NCBI GenBank assembly: GCA_026398545.1
Contig: JAPLSR010000484.1
Coordinates: 1-13,103, forward strand
Length of the DNA stretch: 13,103 nucleotides
Direction: 5' to 3'
From: Candidatus Sumerlaeota bacterium
GTDB lineage: Bacteria > Sumerlaeota > Sumerlaeia > MWCT01
Shown here: in pieces, positions 7,183 to 13,103 of the stretch
Layout: every line of letters begins with the position of its first letter
Position numbering within the stretch: position 1 is the stretch's first letter
Notes under the pieces: generated by a model
What the model was told of the DNA's origin: nothing
Seen by the model: the letters and a program-made list of their open reading frames with translations, nothing else
Databases searched by the model: none
Made by a program: the position numbers and the translations under genes

Positions 7183-8376
7183 ATGCTGAATATCACGAAA
7201 ATACGGGATTTCATTGTGAATGAAGAGGGAAAGATACTTCCCCGTCCGGTCAAATGGGCGCAGAGAGGCATTGAGTTTCTTTACCTCTGGTATCGGGAGG
7301 TGACGCGGGACTTATGTCTTCAACGAGCCGCCACCCTGACCTACACCACCCTTCTGGCAATTTTCCCCCTCCTTGCCATCATCTCGCTTTTTGTGCCCAT
7401 CTTTTTCGGCGGCGTGGAAAAGATGGAGGTCTTCCGCAGAAATTCCACGGCGGTCGGAGTTTTCGGCATTGTCGGGCTCATGCTCTCTGCCATGCTCCTC
7501 TTCAGCAATGTGGAGAAGGCATTCAACGAAATCTGGCAGGCAAGGCGCCACCGCCGCATTGTCTCCATCTTTTCCCGTTTCACCACCATACTGGTCTGCG
7601 TCCCACTGCTCATCGGGGCATCGATTATCCTCACAGCCGAGATGACGCGCCGGTTATTCATTGTGGGCAGACTCATGTCCCTGATTATCCCTTATTTCAT
7701 AACCTGCATGGCGATGACGCTTGCTTTTTTTATACTGCCCAATACCCGCGTGAAATTCACTTATGCCCTGATTGGCGGTGTATGCGCCGGGGTTTTCTGG
7801 GAGATTGCAAAGGTTGGTTTGGGTTATTATGTCCTCAATCCACATCTCACAATCCTCGGCAAATCCCTTGGCACCATCCCCATATTCCTCATCTGGACCT
7901 ATTTCACGTGGTTAATTGTGTTACTGGGATGCGAGCTTGCCTTTCTCCTTCAGAATTACGCCCGTCTGCGAGTGGAGGCATTCAGAAAAAAGAGTTGCAC
8001 CATCATGGACTCACGCCTTGTGTTCATGGTCTTCATGGTGATTGCGGATAACTTCCAGCGTGGGAATGGCGGGGCTGATTTCCATCGGCTCCTGAGACGG
8101 GTTTCCATCCGGGCGGTGGAGATGGACCATATCCTGCGGGTGCTCCTGAGGGCTGGACTTGTCTCAGAAACCACGGAGGGTCTCTTCATCCCCACGTATC
8201 CGCTGGACAAAACAAAACCATCCGAAATTCTTGCCGCCGGATGCCGCCCCGCAGAGCTCCTTTTCAAGGAGAGCAAATCGGATGAAGCCATCATTCATAC
8301 TATGGAGGATTTGCAGGAGATGCTTGCTCACTGGGCGAAAGAAAAATCCGTCAAAGACATCTTTTCCCCCGTATGA
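7183..8376 (+). CDS. YihY/BrkB family inner-membrane protein with C-terminal winged-helix-like domain
   Basis: Polytopic membrane protein, 397 aa from the ATG at 7183. Residues ~40-265 are the YihY/BrkB domain: LQRAATLTYTTLLAIFPLLA (46-65), then NVEKAFNEIW as in the family N-IW signature, PNTRVKF, and a long hydrophobic tail ending in GCELAFLLQN. About six membrane segments are apparent. Residues ~275-397 are soluble and resemble the winged-helix tail seen in longer YihY proteins (LLRRVSIRAVEMDHILRVLL, then GLVSETTEGLFIP); the E. coli protein (~290 aa) lacks it. The physiological role of the family is unsettled; the old ribonuclease BN label was wrong. An in-frame GTG at 7174 lies one base after GGAG (7169-7172), too close; the ATG has a 10-base spacing. 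Confidence 0.9.
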   Translation: MLNITKIRDFIVNEEGKILPRPVKWAQRGIEFLYLWYREVTRDLCLQRAATLTYTTLLAIFPLLAIISLFVPIFFGGVEKMEVFRRNSTAVGVFGIVGLMLSAMLLFSNVEKAFNEIWQARRHRRIVSIFSRFTTILVCVPLLIGASIILTAEMTRRLFIVGRLMSLIIPYFITCMAMTLAFFILPNTRVKFTYALIGGVCAGVFWEIAKVGLGYYVLNPHLTILGKSLGTIPIFLIWTYFTWLIVLLGCELAFLLQNYARLRVEAFRKKSCTIMDSRLVFMVFMVIADNFQRGNGGADFHRLLRRVSIRAVEMDHILRVLLRAGLVSETTEGLFIPTYPLDKTKPSEILAAGCRPAELLFKESKSDEAIIHTMEDLQEMLAHWAKEKSVKDIFSPV

Positions 8377-8465
8377 TGCCTCCCCTTCTATGATTTTTCA
8401 AAGTCAGAGTGCGAATCACTTTTCTTTGCAATGGAGTCATAATACATTTGAAACCGATAAATAAA

Positions 8466-8527
8466 TCCTTTGCGTCATTGCGTTAAAAAATTCTTATAGA
8501 CAGGTCTTCCAATCGCCATGCCGATGT
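8466..8527. repeat. 62-bp dispersed repeat, copy 1
   Basis: Matches 9996-10057 at 58 of 62 positions in the same orientation (offset 1530). On the - strand it contains TTAACGC-AATGACGCAAAGG, resembling a short intergenic repeat common in environmental genomes (recollection, not a search). This copy covers the abnormal tail of the truncated PemK toxin. Confidence 0.92.
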
Positions 8528-8628
8528 CCTGAATTCACACTATTCAGCGGTCTGGCTTTGGCGTCGCGCCCCGATATGAATGGAAAGGCGCATACATACA
8601 CATCCCCGAATTCAACAATACTTGTCAT
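8494..8628 (-). pseudogene. Truncated PemK/MazF-type toxin
   Basis: Residues 1-27 of a 44-aa frame show the start of a PemK/MazF mRNA-cleaving toxin: EFGDVYVCAFPF (6-17) and SGRDAKARP (19-27), matching the family pattern GDV-L-PFPFT-G..K.RP. Full-length toxins are ~110 aa. After RP the similarity ends; residues 35-44 and the stop lie inside the 62-bp repeat. The ATG at 8628-8626 overlaps the antitoxin gene by 17 bases, the usual TA arrangement. The toxin cannot be active, because the rest of the beta-barrel and its catalytic positions are missing. Confidence 0.75.
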
Positions 8629-8824
8629 AGATAGCGTCTGCCTCCGAGTCATCCTTCAGGAATTGAGCGCAAGCCGCTTTCTGCCAAACAGCGTCATCGG
8701 GGTCCATGTCAATGCAGACTATGACCGTAGCTTTCCCCTTTTCGGGCAACGCCGCCGCCACCTCTGGAGGCAGGTTCAGACTTCGCCCACCCGTTAACTC
8801 GGTCTCAAATTCTAATTTTCTCAT
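8612..8824 (-). CDS. Antitoxin of a PemK/MazF-type toxin-antitoxin pair, partner truncated
   Basis: A 70-aa acidic protein: a short N-terminal strand region, SLNLPPEVAAALP (15-27), a hydrophobic strand TVIVCIDM (33-40) and the ending EADAIYDKYC. This pattern (LxxPxEVAxxLP, a W near the middle, DAIYD at the end) is a familiar small-antitoxin type preceding PemK or PIN toxins. GGGGAG stands five bases before the ATG, a strong ribosome site. With the toxin truncated it is an orphan; it may remain as an anti-addiction gene or may be decaying. Family recognised from pattern only. Confidence 0.75.
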   Translation of the reverse strand: MRKLEFETELTGGRSLNLPPEVAAALPEKGKATVIVCIDMDPDDAVWQKAACAQFLKDDSEADAIYDKYC

Positions 8825-9121
8825 GCTACTCCCCTATTTCAACCACATGACTTTATGGTTAATGTCGTAGAAATCAATTCTCTTTTTAGTCAACGAGATG
8901 GGTTAGTGTCAATTTAAAATATATACCCCGCCTTGGGTAGGAATAATGAAAACGCCCCACGCCCAGAACTCAATCTGCGCCCATCGGCGTCAATCTGCGG
9001 ATAAAAATGCCTCTTTTATGACAGGATCGACAAGATTAACAGGATTCAGATTTTCCGCCTGAAAATCATGCTCATCATGCCAAATAATCAGCAGCCTGAC
9101 CCCGATAGTTCTGATTGTTAG
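8825..9121. other. Intergenic gap with short repeats
   Basis: No credible gene on either strand. It holds a decamer TCAATCTGCG at 8970-8979 and 8990-8999, and a GACAGGAT-CGACAAGATTAACAGGAT stretch leading into the 54-bp repeat at 9035. Both are reminiscent of generic intergenic repeats in environmental genomes. The promoter of the 8824 antitoxin should lie in its left part, but no consensus was clear. Confidence 0.6.
9035..9088. repeat. 54-bp hairpin-containing dispersed repeat, copy A
   Basis: Matches 9654-9707 at 49 of 54 positions, same orientation (offset 619). Both copies contain a perfect 7-bp inverted repeat GATTTTC-CGCCT-GAAAATC (9049-9067 here). The hairpin lies about 55 bases past the hicA stop on the - strand, with no following T-run, so it is not a textbook terminator. 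Confidence 0.9.
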
Positions 9122-9346
9122 TCAGCGATTCTTGAGAAACTCTTCGACAGTTAATCCAATATCTTTTGCAATTTGGCGGAGGAGAATCGGCGAAATATCT
9201 CTCCCTTGGTGGAATGGCATCGTGGTTTTCCGTCCATCAGGATGGGAAAACTGCTTGTGGGAACCTCGCTGGCGAATTTCGCTGAATCCGAGACGTTTGA
9301 GTATCGTTGCAACTTCAATTGGCTTCAGGACTGGAACGGTTCCCAT
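9122..9346 (-). CDS. hicA: HicA mRNA interferase toxin
   Basis: Toxin of a type II TA pair, 74 aa, a small double-stranded-RNA-binding-fold ribonuclease that cleaves mRNA. Seen: the N-terminal helix (KPIEVATILKRLGF), the signature RGSHKQFSHPDGR with the catalytic-type His at residue 30, then a TMPFHQGRDI strand and a final helix with TVEEFL. Length and motif order fit an intact HicA. The frame extends upstream to 9529 through hicB, but the family N-terminus starts at 9346, two bases after the hicB stop, so that ATG is chosen. Translation is likely coupled to hicB. Confidence 0.93.
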   Translation of the reverse strand: MGTVPVLKPIEVATILKRLGFSEIRQRGSHKQFSHPDGRKTTMPFHQGRDISPILLRQIAKDIGLTVEEFLKNR

Positions 9347-9348
9347 CG

Positions 9349-9567
9349 CTATGCCACCACGATATTCTGAGTTCCGACAAACTCGCCTTCCAGAACCGGT
9401 TCGCCATCCTCCAAAAGCATCTCGATGACTTCCAGGAGATTCTGCCGGAGTTCTTCCATCGTCACGCCCTGAGAATGTGCGCCCGGAAAGCCCGGCACAA
9501 ATCCCACCAAAAGCCCCGTATCGGGACACCGTTCAACAACAGCCGTGAACACACGCATTGTTTTCAT
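9349..9567 (-). CDS. hicB: HicB antitoxin
   Basis: Antitoxin of the hicB-hicA pair, 72 aa, expected to bind and neutralise HicA and repress its own promoter. It is the partly degraded RNase H-like HicB fold: FTAVVERCPDTGLLVGFVPG, then HSQGVTMEELRQNLLEVIEM. It ends soon after that helix without an added HTH or Arc-type DNA-binding domain, as in short HicB proteins. It precedes hicA (antitoxin-first order). AAGGG about nine bases upstream of the ATG at 9567 serves as ribosome site; an ATG three codons in is an alternative. A TATATA run just upstream (9580-9585) could be part of a -10 region. Confidence 0.92.
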   Translation of the reverse strand: MKTMRVFTAVVERCPDTGLLVGFVPGFPGAHSQGVTMEELRQNLLEVIEMLLEDGEPVLEGEFVGTQNIVVA

Positions 9568-9653
9568 ACTTTATCGCCCTTATATACCGTATTGAACATA
9601 AATTGACTGAATATTACGCGTATACACAAATGACTGTCAATCCCGTTTCAACC

Positions 9654-9707
9654 ATTAACAGGATGCAGATTTTCCGCCTGAAAATCATGTTCACCATGTC
9701 AAACAAT
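9654..9707. repeat. 54-bp hairpin-containing dispersed repeat, copy B
   Basis: Partner of 9035-9088; five mismatches, none inside the 7-bp stem (9668-9686). It lies downstream of the orphan antitoxin-like gene (- strand), at almost the same distance from that stop as copy A is from the hicA stop. The two copies bracket hicB-hicA. Confidence 0.9.
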
Positions 9708-9744
9708 TGGACGGAAGATTATTCTTCAACGCAAAAATACGTTA

Positions 9745-9984
9745 TTAACTTTTTGTCCTGGAGGATTTTGGCATTGCAGACAGAAGGGCGCGAAGGGCGT
9801 TGTTGACCGATTCGGGTGTCTTGAACACCTTCGCAATATCCGGTTCAAGCAGGACAATGAGGTGGTCTTTGGAGACGTGCCCTGCAAACCGGTTGGGACG
9901 CGACTGGGAATAATCAAATTTATATTCTGACCGCATACCGTTCGTTTTTGCGGCGCGGGATTTAGATTTTCGCAAAGTTTTCAT
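9745..9984 (-). CDS. Small antitoxin-like protein, no partner
   Basis: A 79-aa basic-then-acidic protein. After a Lys/Arg-rich start, MRSEYKFDYS, HLIVLLEPDIAKVF and ESVNNALRALL follow the pattern MR-EYDF ... VVVLDPDVA-VFP-S-SVNEALR-L, a recurring small orphan antitoxin type (recognised by pattern; family name not certain). The ATG at 9984 has a near-ideal AAGGAG 11 bases upstream; an extension to 10008 adds eight residues without a better site. No toxin gene follows before hicB 177 bases downstream. Its ribosome site lies at the edge of the 62-bp repeat copy 2. Confidence 0.7.
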   Translation of the reverse strand: MKTLRKSKSRAAKTNGMRSEYKFDYSQSRPNRFAGHVSKDHLIVLLEPDIAKVFKTPESVNNALRALLSAMPKSSRTKS

Positions 9985-9995
9985 AATCTTCACGC

Positions 9996-10057
9996 TCCTT
10001 TGCGTCATTGCGTTAAAAAATTCTTATAGACAGGTCTTTCAATCACCATACCGCTGT
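9996..10057. repeat. 62-bp dispersed repeat, copy 2
   Basis: Partner of 8466-8527 (four mismatches). It sits 12-73 bases upstream of the 9984 antitoxin start on the - strand, and its first bases supply part of that gene's AAGGAG. It also fills most of the gap between this gene and the beta-propeller lipoprotein gene. Confidence 0.92.
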
Positions 10058-10117
10058 TATTATCTCACATTTTCCAATAGTCTGACGCCAATACCCCCGC
10101 AGGTTCTTATGTCTGTC

Positions 10118-11515
10118 TCATTCTATATTCTCTTCCACCAAATAAATACTCGCGCCTTTAATAGCAAGGTAATGGAGACTGGTCGGGGTATCAAAGATAA
10201 TCTTTCCTCCTCCTGTAATAACGATGCTATCATACTGTTTCTCCTCTTTTCCATCCACGACGACAAACTGTTTATTGCCCGATTCAGCCGCATAAGCCAC
10301 GCGCTTGCTGTCAGGACTGAAGATAAGAGAGACTCCCCCAATGACATCATACTGTTTCTCCTCTTTTCCATCTATGACGAAAAACCATTTATTGCCTAAT
10401 AGAGCCTCATAAGCCACGCGTCTGCTGTCTGGACTGAAGATAAGAGAGCCAGCCCCGATGCCATCATACGGTTTCTCCTCTTTCCCATCCACGACGACAA
10501 ACCCTTTATTGCCCGATTTAGCCGCATAAGCCACGCTCTTGCTGTCTGGACTGAAAATAAGAGTTCCATCACCGATTAAATCATACTGTTTCTCCTCTTT
10601 TCCATCCACAACGACAAACCCTTTATCGCCCAATCCAGCATCATAAGCCACGCGCCTGCTGTCTGGACTGAAGATAGGAGTGCCTTTCCCGATGCCATCA
10701 TACTGTTTCTCCTCTTTCCCATCCACAACGATAAACCATTTATTGCCCGATTTAGCCGCATAAGCCACACGCCTGCTGTCGGGACTGAAGATAGGATCGC
10801 CAATGCTATCATACGGTTTCTCATCTTTTCCATCCACGATGACAAACTGTTTATTGCCCGATTGAGCCCCATAAGCCACGCGCCTGCTGTCGGGACTGAA
10901 GATAGGAGTAGTTACAATGCCATCATACGGTTTCTCCTCTTTTCCATCCACGACGACAAACCATTTATTGCCCGATTTAGCCCCATAAGCCACACGCCTG
11001 CCGTCTGAACTGAAGATAAGAGTGCCTTCCCCGATGACATCATAATGTTTCTCCTCTTTTCCATCCACAACGATAAAACATTTATTGCCCAATATAGCCG
11101 CATAAGCCACGCGCTTGCTGTCAGGACTGAAGATAAGAGTTCCTTCCCCGATGTCATCATACGGTTTCTCCATTTGTCCATCCACGACGACAAATATTTT
11201 ATCGCCCGATTTAACCATATAAGCCACACGCCTGCTGTCAGGACTGAAGATAAGAGCGCCAATGAAATTATACTGTTTCCCCTCTTTTCCATCCACGATG
11301 ACAAACAATTTATTACCCAACTGCTGAGCCACATAAGCAAAGTGCCTGCTATCTGGACTTACTTTTAATGTCTCTGATATCCATGAAGAAGGATCAATTG
11401 TGGCAATAAATCTTTCGGATGTTTTCCTTTGTGAAGGTTTTTCCTGTGTGCAGGCTCCTATTCCGATGCACAAAAGAAATACCGTCAACCATAACGCAAT
11501 TCTTTTTTTAGACAT
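10118..11515 (-). CDS. Lipoprotein with ten PD40/WD40-like beta-propeller repeats
   Basis: Predicted lipoprotein, 465 aa. The N-terminus MSKKR plus a hydrophobic run ends in a lipobox (IGAC, lipidated Cys22), so it should be anchored on the periplasmic side or in the outer membrane. From about residue 40 come ten repeats of 37-40 residues with the core IFSPDSRRVAYAAKSGNK followed by FVVVDGKEEKPYDGIG. Several repeats are nearly identical, so expansion was recent. The last unit leads into a diverged cap (~35 residues). Such repeats form beta-propeller blades; ten is more than a usual 6-8-bladed ring, so it may form two propellers or vary in number. No catalytic motif is visible; protein or ligand binding is the likely role. 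An in-frame TTG at 11533 precedes the ATG; the ATG has GGAG ten bases upstream. Confidence 0.85.
   Translation of the reverse strand: MSKKRIALWLTVFLLCIGIGACTQEKPSQRKTSERFIATIDPSSWISETLKVSPDSRHFAYVAQQLGNKLFVIVDGKEGKQYNFIGALIFSPDSRRVAYMVKSGDKIFVVVDGQMEKPYDDIGEGTLIFSPDSKRVAYAAILGNKCFIVVDGKEEKHYDVIGEGTLIFSSDGRRVAYGAKSGNKWFVVVDGKEEKPYDGIVTTPIFSPDSRRVAYGAQSGNKQFVIVDGKDEKPYDSIGDPIFSPDSRRVAYAAKSGNKWFIVVDGKEEKQYDGIGKGTPIFSPDSRRVAYDAGLGDKGFVVVDGKEEKQYDLIGDGTLIFSPDSKSVAYAAKSGNKGFVVVDGKEEKPYDGIGAGSLIFSPDSRRVAYEALLGNKWFFVIDGKEEKQYDVIGGVSLIFSPDSKRVAYAAESGNKQFVVVDGKEEKQYDSIVITGGGKIIFDTPTSLHYLAIKGASIYLVEENIE
10231..11361 (-). repeat. Ten in-frame ~111-120 bp tandem repeats inside the propeller gene
   Basis: Units recur every 111-120 bases with long shared stretches (for example CTCCTCTTTTCCATCCACGA on the + strand). 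Lengths differ by multiples of three, keeping the reading frame. The antisense frames also stay open over several units, which is a by-product of the repetition. Confidence 0.88.
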
Positions 11516-11715
11516 TTCAATCCCACTCCTCAATTTTTTTCTGAAACCAATGTGAATTCCTTTTTAATTAAGGTTCGCCCAGATATCAACGCAAAAACAC
11601 GGAATTGTCCAAAGTCGTTTTATCTCCTATATCCCTTGACATGTCCTCTCTTTTTCCCCAATTTTTAAATAACCTTTGGAATGCTATATCTGTGCCTCTT
11701 TGAAAGGAAGATATC
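11516..11715. promoter_or_regulatory. Divergent promoter region
   Basis: This 200-base AT-rich gap separates the - strand propeller gene from the + strand lipoprotein gene, so it should hold promoters for both. On the + strand a perfect TTGACA is at 11636-11641, but the -10 at the normal spacing (CAATTT) is weak; TTTAAA at 11664 is too far. On the - strand TTGCGT with a 17-base spacer to TTAATT is possible. Neither is convincing. Confidence 0.3.
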
Positions 11716-12153
11716 ATGAGAGTAAGGCATTATCTTTATTTATGGCTTTCATGCCTCATCATTTCCTCCTGCGAAAACTCTCATATCCTCCACGTGGGGA
11801 CGCAACCGGTGAGCGATGCCCATGTGCAGGGGCAGTTCCTGATTGTCTCCGGCGCGGGTGGAATCAAGAGGCATCAGGCGCGGGAAATGGAACGGAGTAA
11901 TCTGAAATTAAGCGCACGCCGCGCCGCCATTCTCGTTGCCGAGCGCAATGCCCTGCGCTATCTTGACCTTGCAGAACGCGTCAAGGTTGGAAGCGTGGAA
12001 TATGAGCACGTGGAGGGCGTTGTGAAAGGTTCCGAGGTCATTCGCGAGGAATGGACGTCTGACAATCAATACAATATCACTCTGAAAATCCGCATAAACG
12101 GAGCCGGCAGTCTTGCCGAGGGATTGGGTTACAAAAAGATTGCTATCAGATAA
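11716..12153 (+). CDS. LPP20/FlgT-like outer-membrane lipoprotein
   Basis: Predicted lipoprotein, 145 aa: a hydrophobic leader ending in lipobox ISSC (Cys19), then a domain with LSARRAAILVAERNALRYLD (66-85), VKGSEVIREEW (108-118) and YNITLKIRI near the end. The order (an A-R-AA--A-RNL helix, then a V-KG..V..EE strand and an alternating strand) fits LPP20/FlgT N-terminal domains, found in envelope and flagella-associated lipoproteins. The Glu20 after the Cys is compatible with outer-membrane sorting, which is not certain in this lineage. AAGGAAG lies seven bases before the ATG. No flagellar gene is near, so function is open. Confidence 0.7.
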   Translation: MRVRHYLYLWLSCLIISSCENSHILHVGTQPVSDAHVQGQFLIVSGAGGIKRHQAREMERSNLKLSARRAAILVAERNALRYLDLAERVKVGSVEYEHVEGVVKGSEVIREEWTSDNQYNITLKIRINGAGSLAEGLGYKKIAIR

Positions 12154-12189
12154 ACAGGGTCAGGCGTCTATCCGGAGGTTTCGCCCGCG

Positions 12190-12546
12190 ATGCATCAGAT
12201 AAAGACAGCATCAGTTGCTGTATGGGTCATTGTCTCGGTTTGTGTGGCAGCCATCTTGATAGTCACTTATCTGCCTGCGGCGAATGTGGTTCTTGAAATA
12301 TCGCGCCGTTGCCGCTCGCCCAATCATGGCAATCTGGACTGTCCGCTATGCGGCATGACAAGGGCTTTTCTGGCAATCACTCGCGGCGAATTCGGCAAGG
12401 CAATCTCACTGAACAAAGGTTCGGTTGCCCTCTATGTAAGTTTCGTTCTGAATGAAGCGCTGTTTGCTGTCTATCTTGCACGCAAGTGCAAAACAGCGGG
12501 GTTCTTTCAGTCGTTCAAAAGTTACCCGCAAATGCCAGTCCAATGA
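12190..12546 (+). CDS. DUF2752 family small membrane protein
   Basis: A 118-aa protein with a first membrane segment at ~9-29, then CPLCGMTRA (C51, C54, T57, R58), G66, and SLNKGSVALYVSFVLN leading into a second segment (~78-96). The CPxCGxTRA motif followed by a conserved G and N is diagnostic of DUF2752, whose function is not known; the Cys pair may bind a metal or be redox-active. GGAGG lies about 12 bases upstream of the ATG. It starts 36 bases after the lipoprotein gene and is followed 16 bases later by another small membrane protein, so the three may be co-transcribed. Confidence 0.85.
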   Translation: MHQIKTASVAVWVIVSVCVAAILIVTYLPAANVVLEISRRCRSPNHGNLDCPLCGMTRAFLAITRGEFGKAISLNKGSVALYVSFVLNEALFAVYLARKCKTAGFFQSFKSYPQMPVQ

Positions 12547-12562
12547 GGAAGGAGGAGGCACA

Positions 12563-12811
12563 ATGCAAATTTTAAGTCTGGTGTGGGGCATTCTGGCTAT
12601 TCTGGGAATGATAGTTGCTTTTTTTCCCTGTCTGGGCGCTCTTAACTGGCTGAATATCCCTTTTTCAGGGCTTGGAATCATCATTGCCGCGATTGCCCTT
12701 GCGACGGGCAAGGAGCAAAGCAAGGGTGGCGCTATCGCAGGGCTCATCTGCTGCGTTATTGCGATATTCTTCGGTATCATTCGACTGATCATCGGCGTTG
12801 GCATATTCTAA
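12563..12811 (+). CDS. Small hydrophobic membrane protein, DUF4190-like
   Basis: An 82-aa protein of three hydrophobic stretches (~3-25, 33-48, 55-82) separated by short loops (NWLNIP; TGKEQSKGG). The pattern of a Gly-rich helix pair around a Lys-containing loop resembles DUF4190-type small membrane proteins, often beside DUF2752 and TM2 proteins; that placement is tentative. The ATG at 12563 has a strong GGAGGAGG six to ten bases upstream; an earlier in-frame ATG at 12452 lies inside the DUF2752 gene. Confidence 0.75.
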   Translation: MQILSLVWGILAILGMIVAFFPCLGALNWLNIPFSGLGIIIAAIALATGKEQSKGGAIAGLICCVIAIFFGIIRLIIGVGIF

Positions 12812-12812
12812 C

Positions 12813-13103
12813 GTGGTCTGTCCTGTCATCACGTGCGTCAGGGCGCATCTTGACGTGCGTCATGGTGGATACATTGTAGTTGACTATGCCCCTGATAAGG
12901 ATATATATATTAAGGTTTATATGCCTGAGATACATGAAGTCCTTACTGTGGAAGAAAAAAATCCAGAACCCACCCCCAGAGTGGAAGAAGCCACCATCCT
13001 CCTCGTCGAGGACGACGCCATAGTTCTTTTTGTGAACAAGACACGACTCGAACGCCTTGGTTACAAGGTCATAACGGCAACCAGCGGAGAGATGGCTCTG
13101 GAT
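12813..13103 (+). pseudogene. 5'-truncated hybrid sensor kinase: kinase tail plus receiver domain (runs off the window)
   Basis: The frame ending at the window edge encodes RHGGYIVVDYAPDKD-IYIKVYMP (residues 16-38 from GTG 12813), matching the last strands of a histidine kinase ATPase domain (HGG-I-V-S-.G.GT.F.IYLP). An acidic/Pro linker follows, then the start of a response-regulator receiver (TILLVEDD at 61-68, LERLGYKVITATSGEMALD at 79-97). The phospho-acceptor Asp lies beyond the window. The frame is closed at 12786 and has no room for the kinase N and G1 boxes, so the catalytic core has been lost. GTG 12813 has no good ribosome site; ATG 12921, preceded by TAAGG, could still start a working receiver protein. 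Confidence 0.7.

Noticed and set aside
9049..9067. Rho-independent terminator for hicA
   Set aside because: The 7-bp AT-rich stem has no following T-run on the - strand.
9347..9529. Longer HicA start upstream at 9529
   Set aside because: The extra 61 residues overlap hicB in another frame and look unlike HicA; the family begins at 9346.
8466..10057. Integron cassette array with attC-like repeats
   Set aside because: Neither repeat family has paired attC core sites or the expected imperfect palindrome, and no integrase is present.
10231..11361. Regular ~113-base repeats resembling a CRISPR-like array
   Set aside because: Units are far too long, lack unique spacers and encode in-frame beta-propeller blades.
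11045..11368. 107-codon + strand frame inside the propeller gene
   Set aside because: It stays open only because the coding repeat on the other strand lacks antisense stops; no start context or similarity.
11516..11533. TTG start six codons before the propeller lipoprotein ATG
   Set aside because: The ATG has a properly spaced GGAG and gives a normal MSKKR signal-peptide start.

Overview
The window reads as an accessory-rich stretch from an anaerobic Gram-negative bacterium. HdrA and soluble fumarate-reductase-type subunits point to anaerobic redox metabolism, and two lipoproteins with lipoboxes plus an LPP20-like domain point to an outer membrane. Short dispersed intergenic repeats and scattered toxin-antitoxin (TA) genes suggest an uncultivated or environmental lineage. 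I cannot name the phylum from sequence alone.

Region 1 (1-7067, + strand) is an electron-transfer operon. It starts with a very long HdrA (1022 aa, two flavin modules, several iron-sulfur motifs) and ends with an iron-sulfur subunit (2Fe-2S plus one 4Fe-4S) and a flavoprotein of the fumarate reductase/succinate dehydrogenase class without membrane anchors. Just before the iron-sulfur subunit lies the wreck of an MvhD gene, the usual electron link to HdrA: its first ~45 codons and last ~25 codons survive in different frames and the middle is gone. Between hdrA and this wreck sits an AT-rich two-gene block: a nuclease whose catalytic core looks like the FokI cleavage domain, with an extra N-terminal domain and a C-terminal winged-helix-like region, overlapping by 8 bases with a 59-aa zinc-ribbon protein. 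This block is the best candidate for an undescribed (defence-like) system.

Region 2 (7068-8376) has a six-copy 8-bp tandem repeat, a consensus -10 box and a YihY/BrkB family membrane protein.

Region 3 (8377-10117, - strand) is a small TA island. It holds an antitoxin with a truncated PemK/MazF toxin, a complete hicB-hicA pair, and an orphan antitoxin-like gene. Two families of dispersed repeats are nested around them: a 62-bp repeat outside (8466 and 9996) and a 54-bp hairpin-containing repeat inside (9035 and 9654). The PemK toxin loses family similarity just before one 62-bp copy, and its tail and stop lie inside that copy.

Region 4 (10118-13103) carries a lipoprotein built of ten near-identical beta-propeller repeats (- strand). 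Divergent from it are an LPP20-like lipoprotein, a DUF2752 membrane protein, a small membrane protein and, running off the end, a 5'-truncated hybrid sensor kinase (kinase tail plus receiver domain). No rRNA, tRNA, CRISPR array, transposase or integrase was seen.
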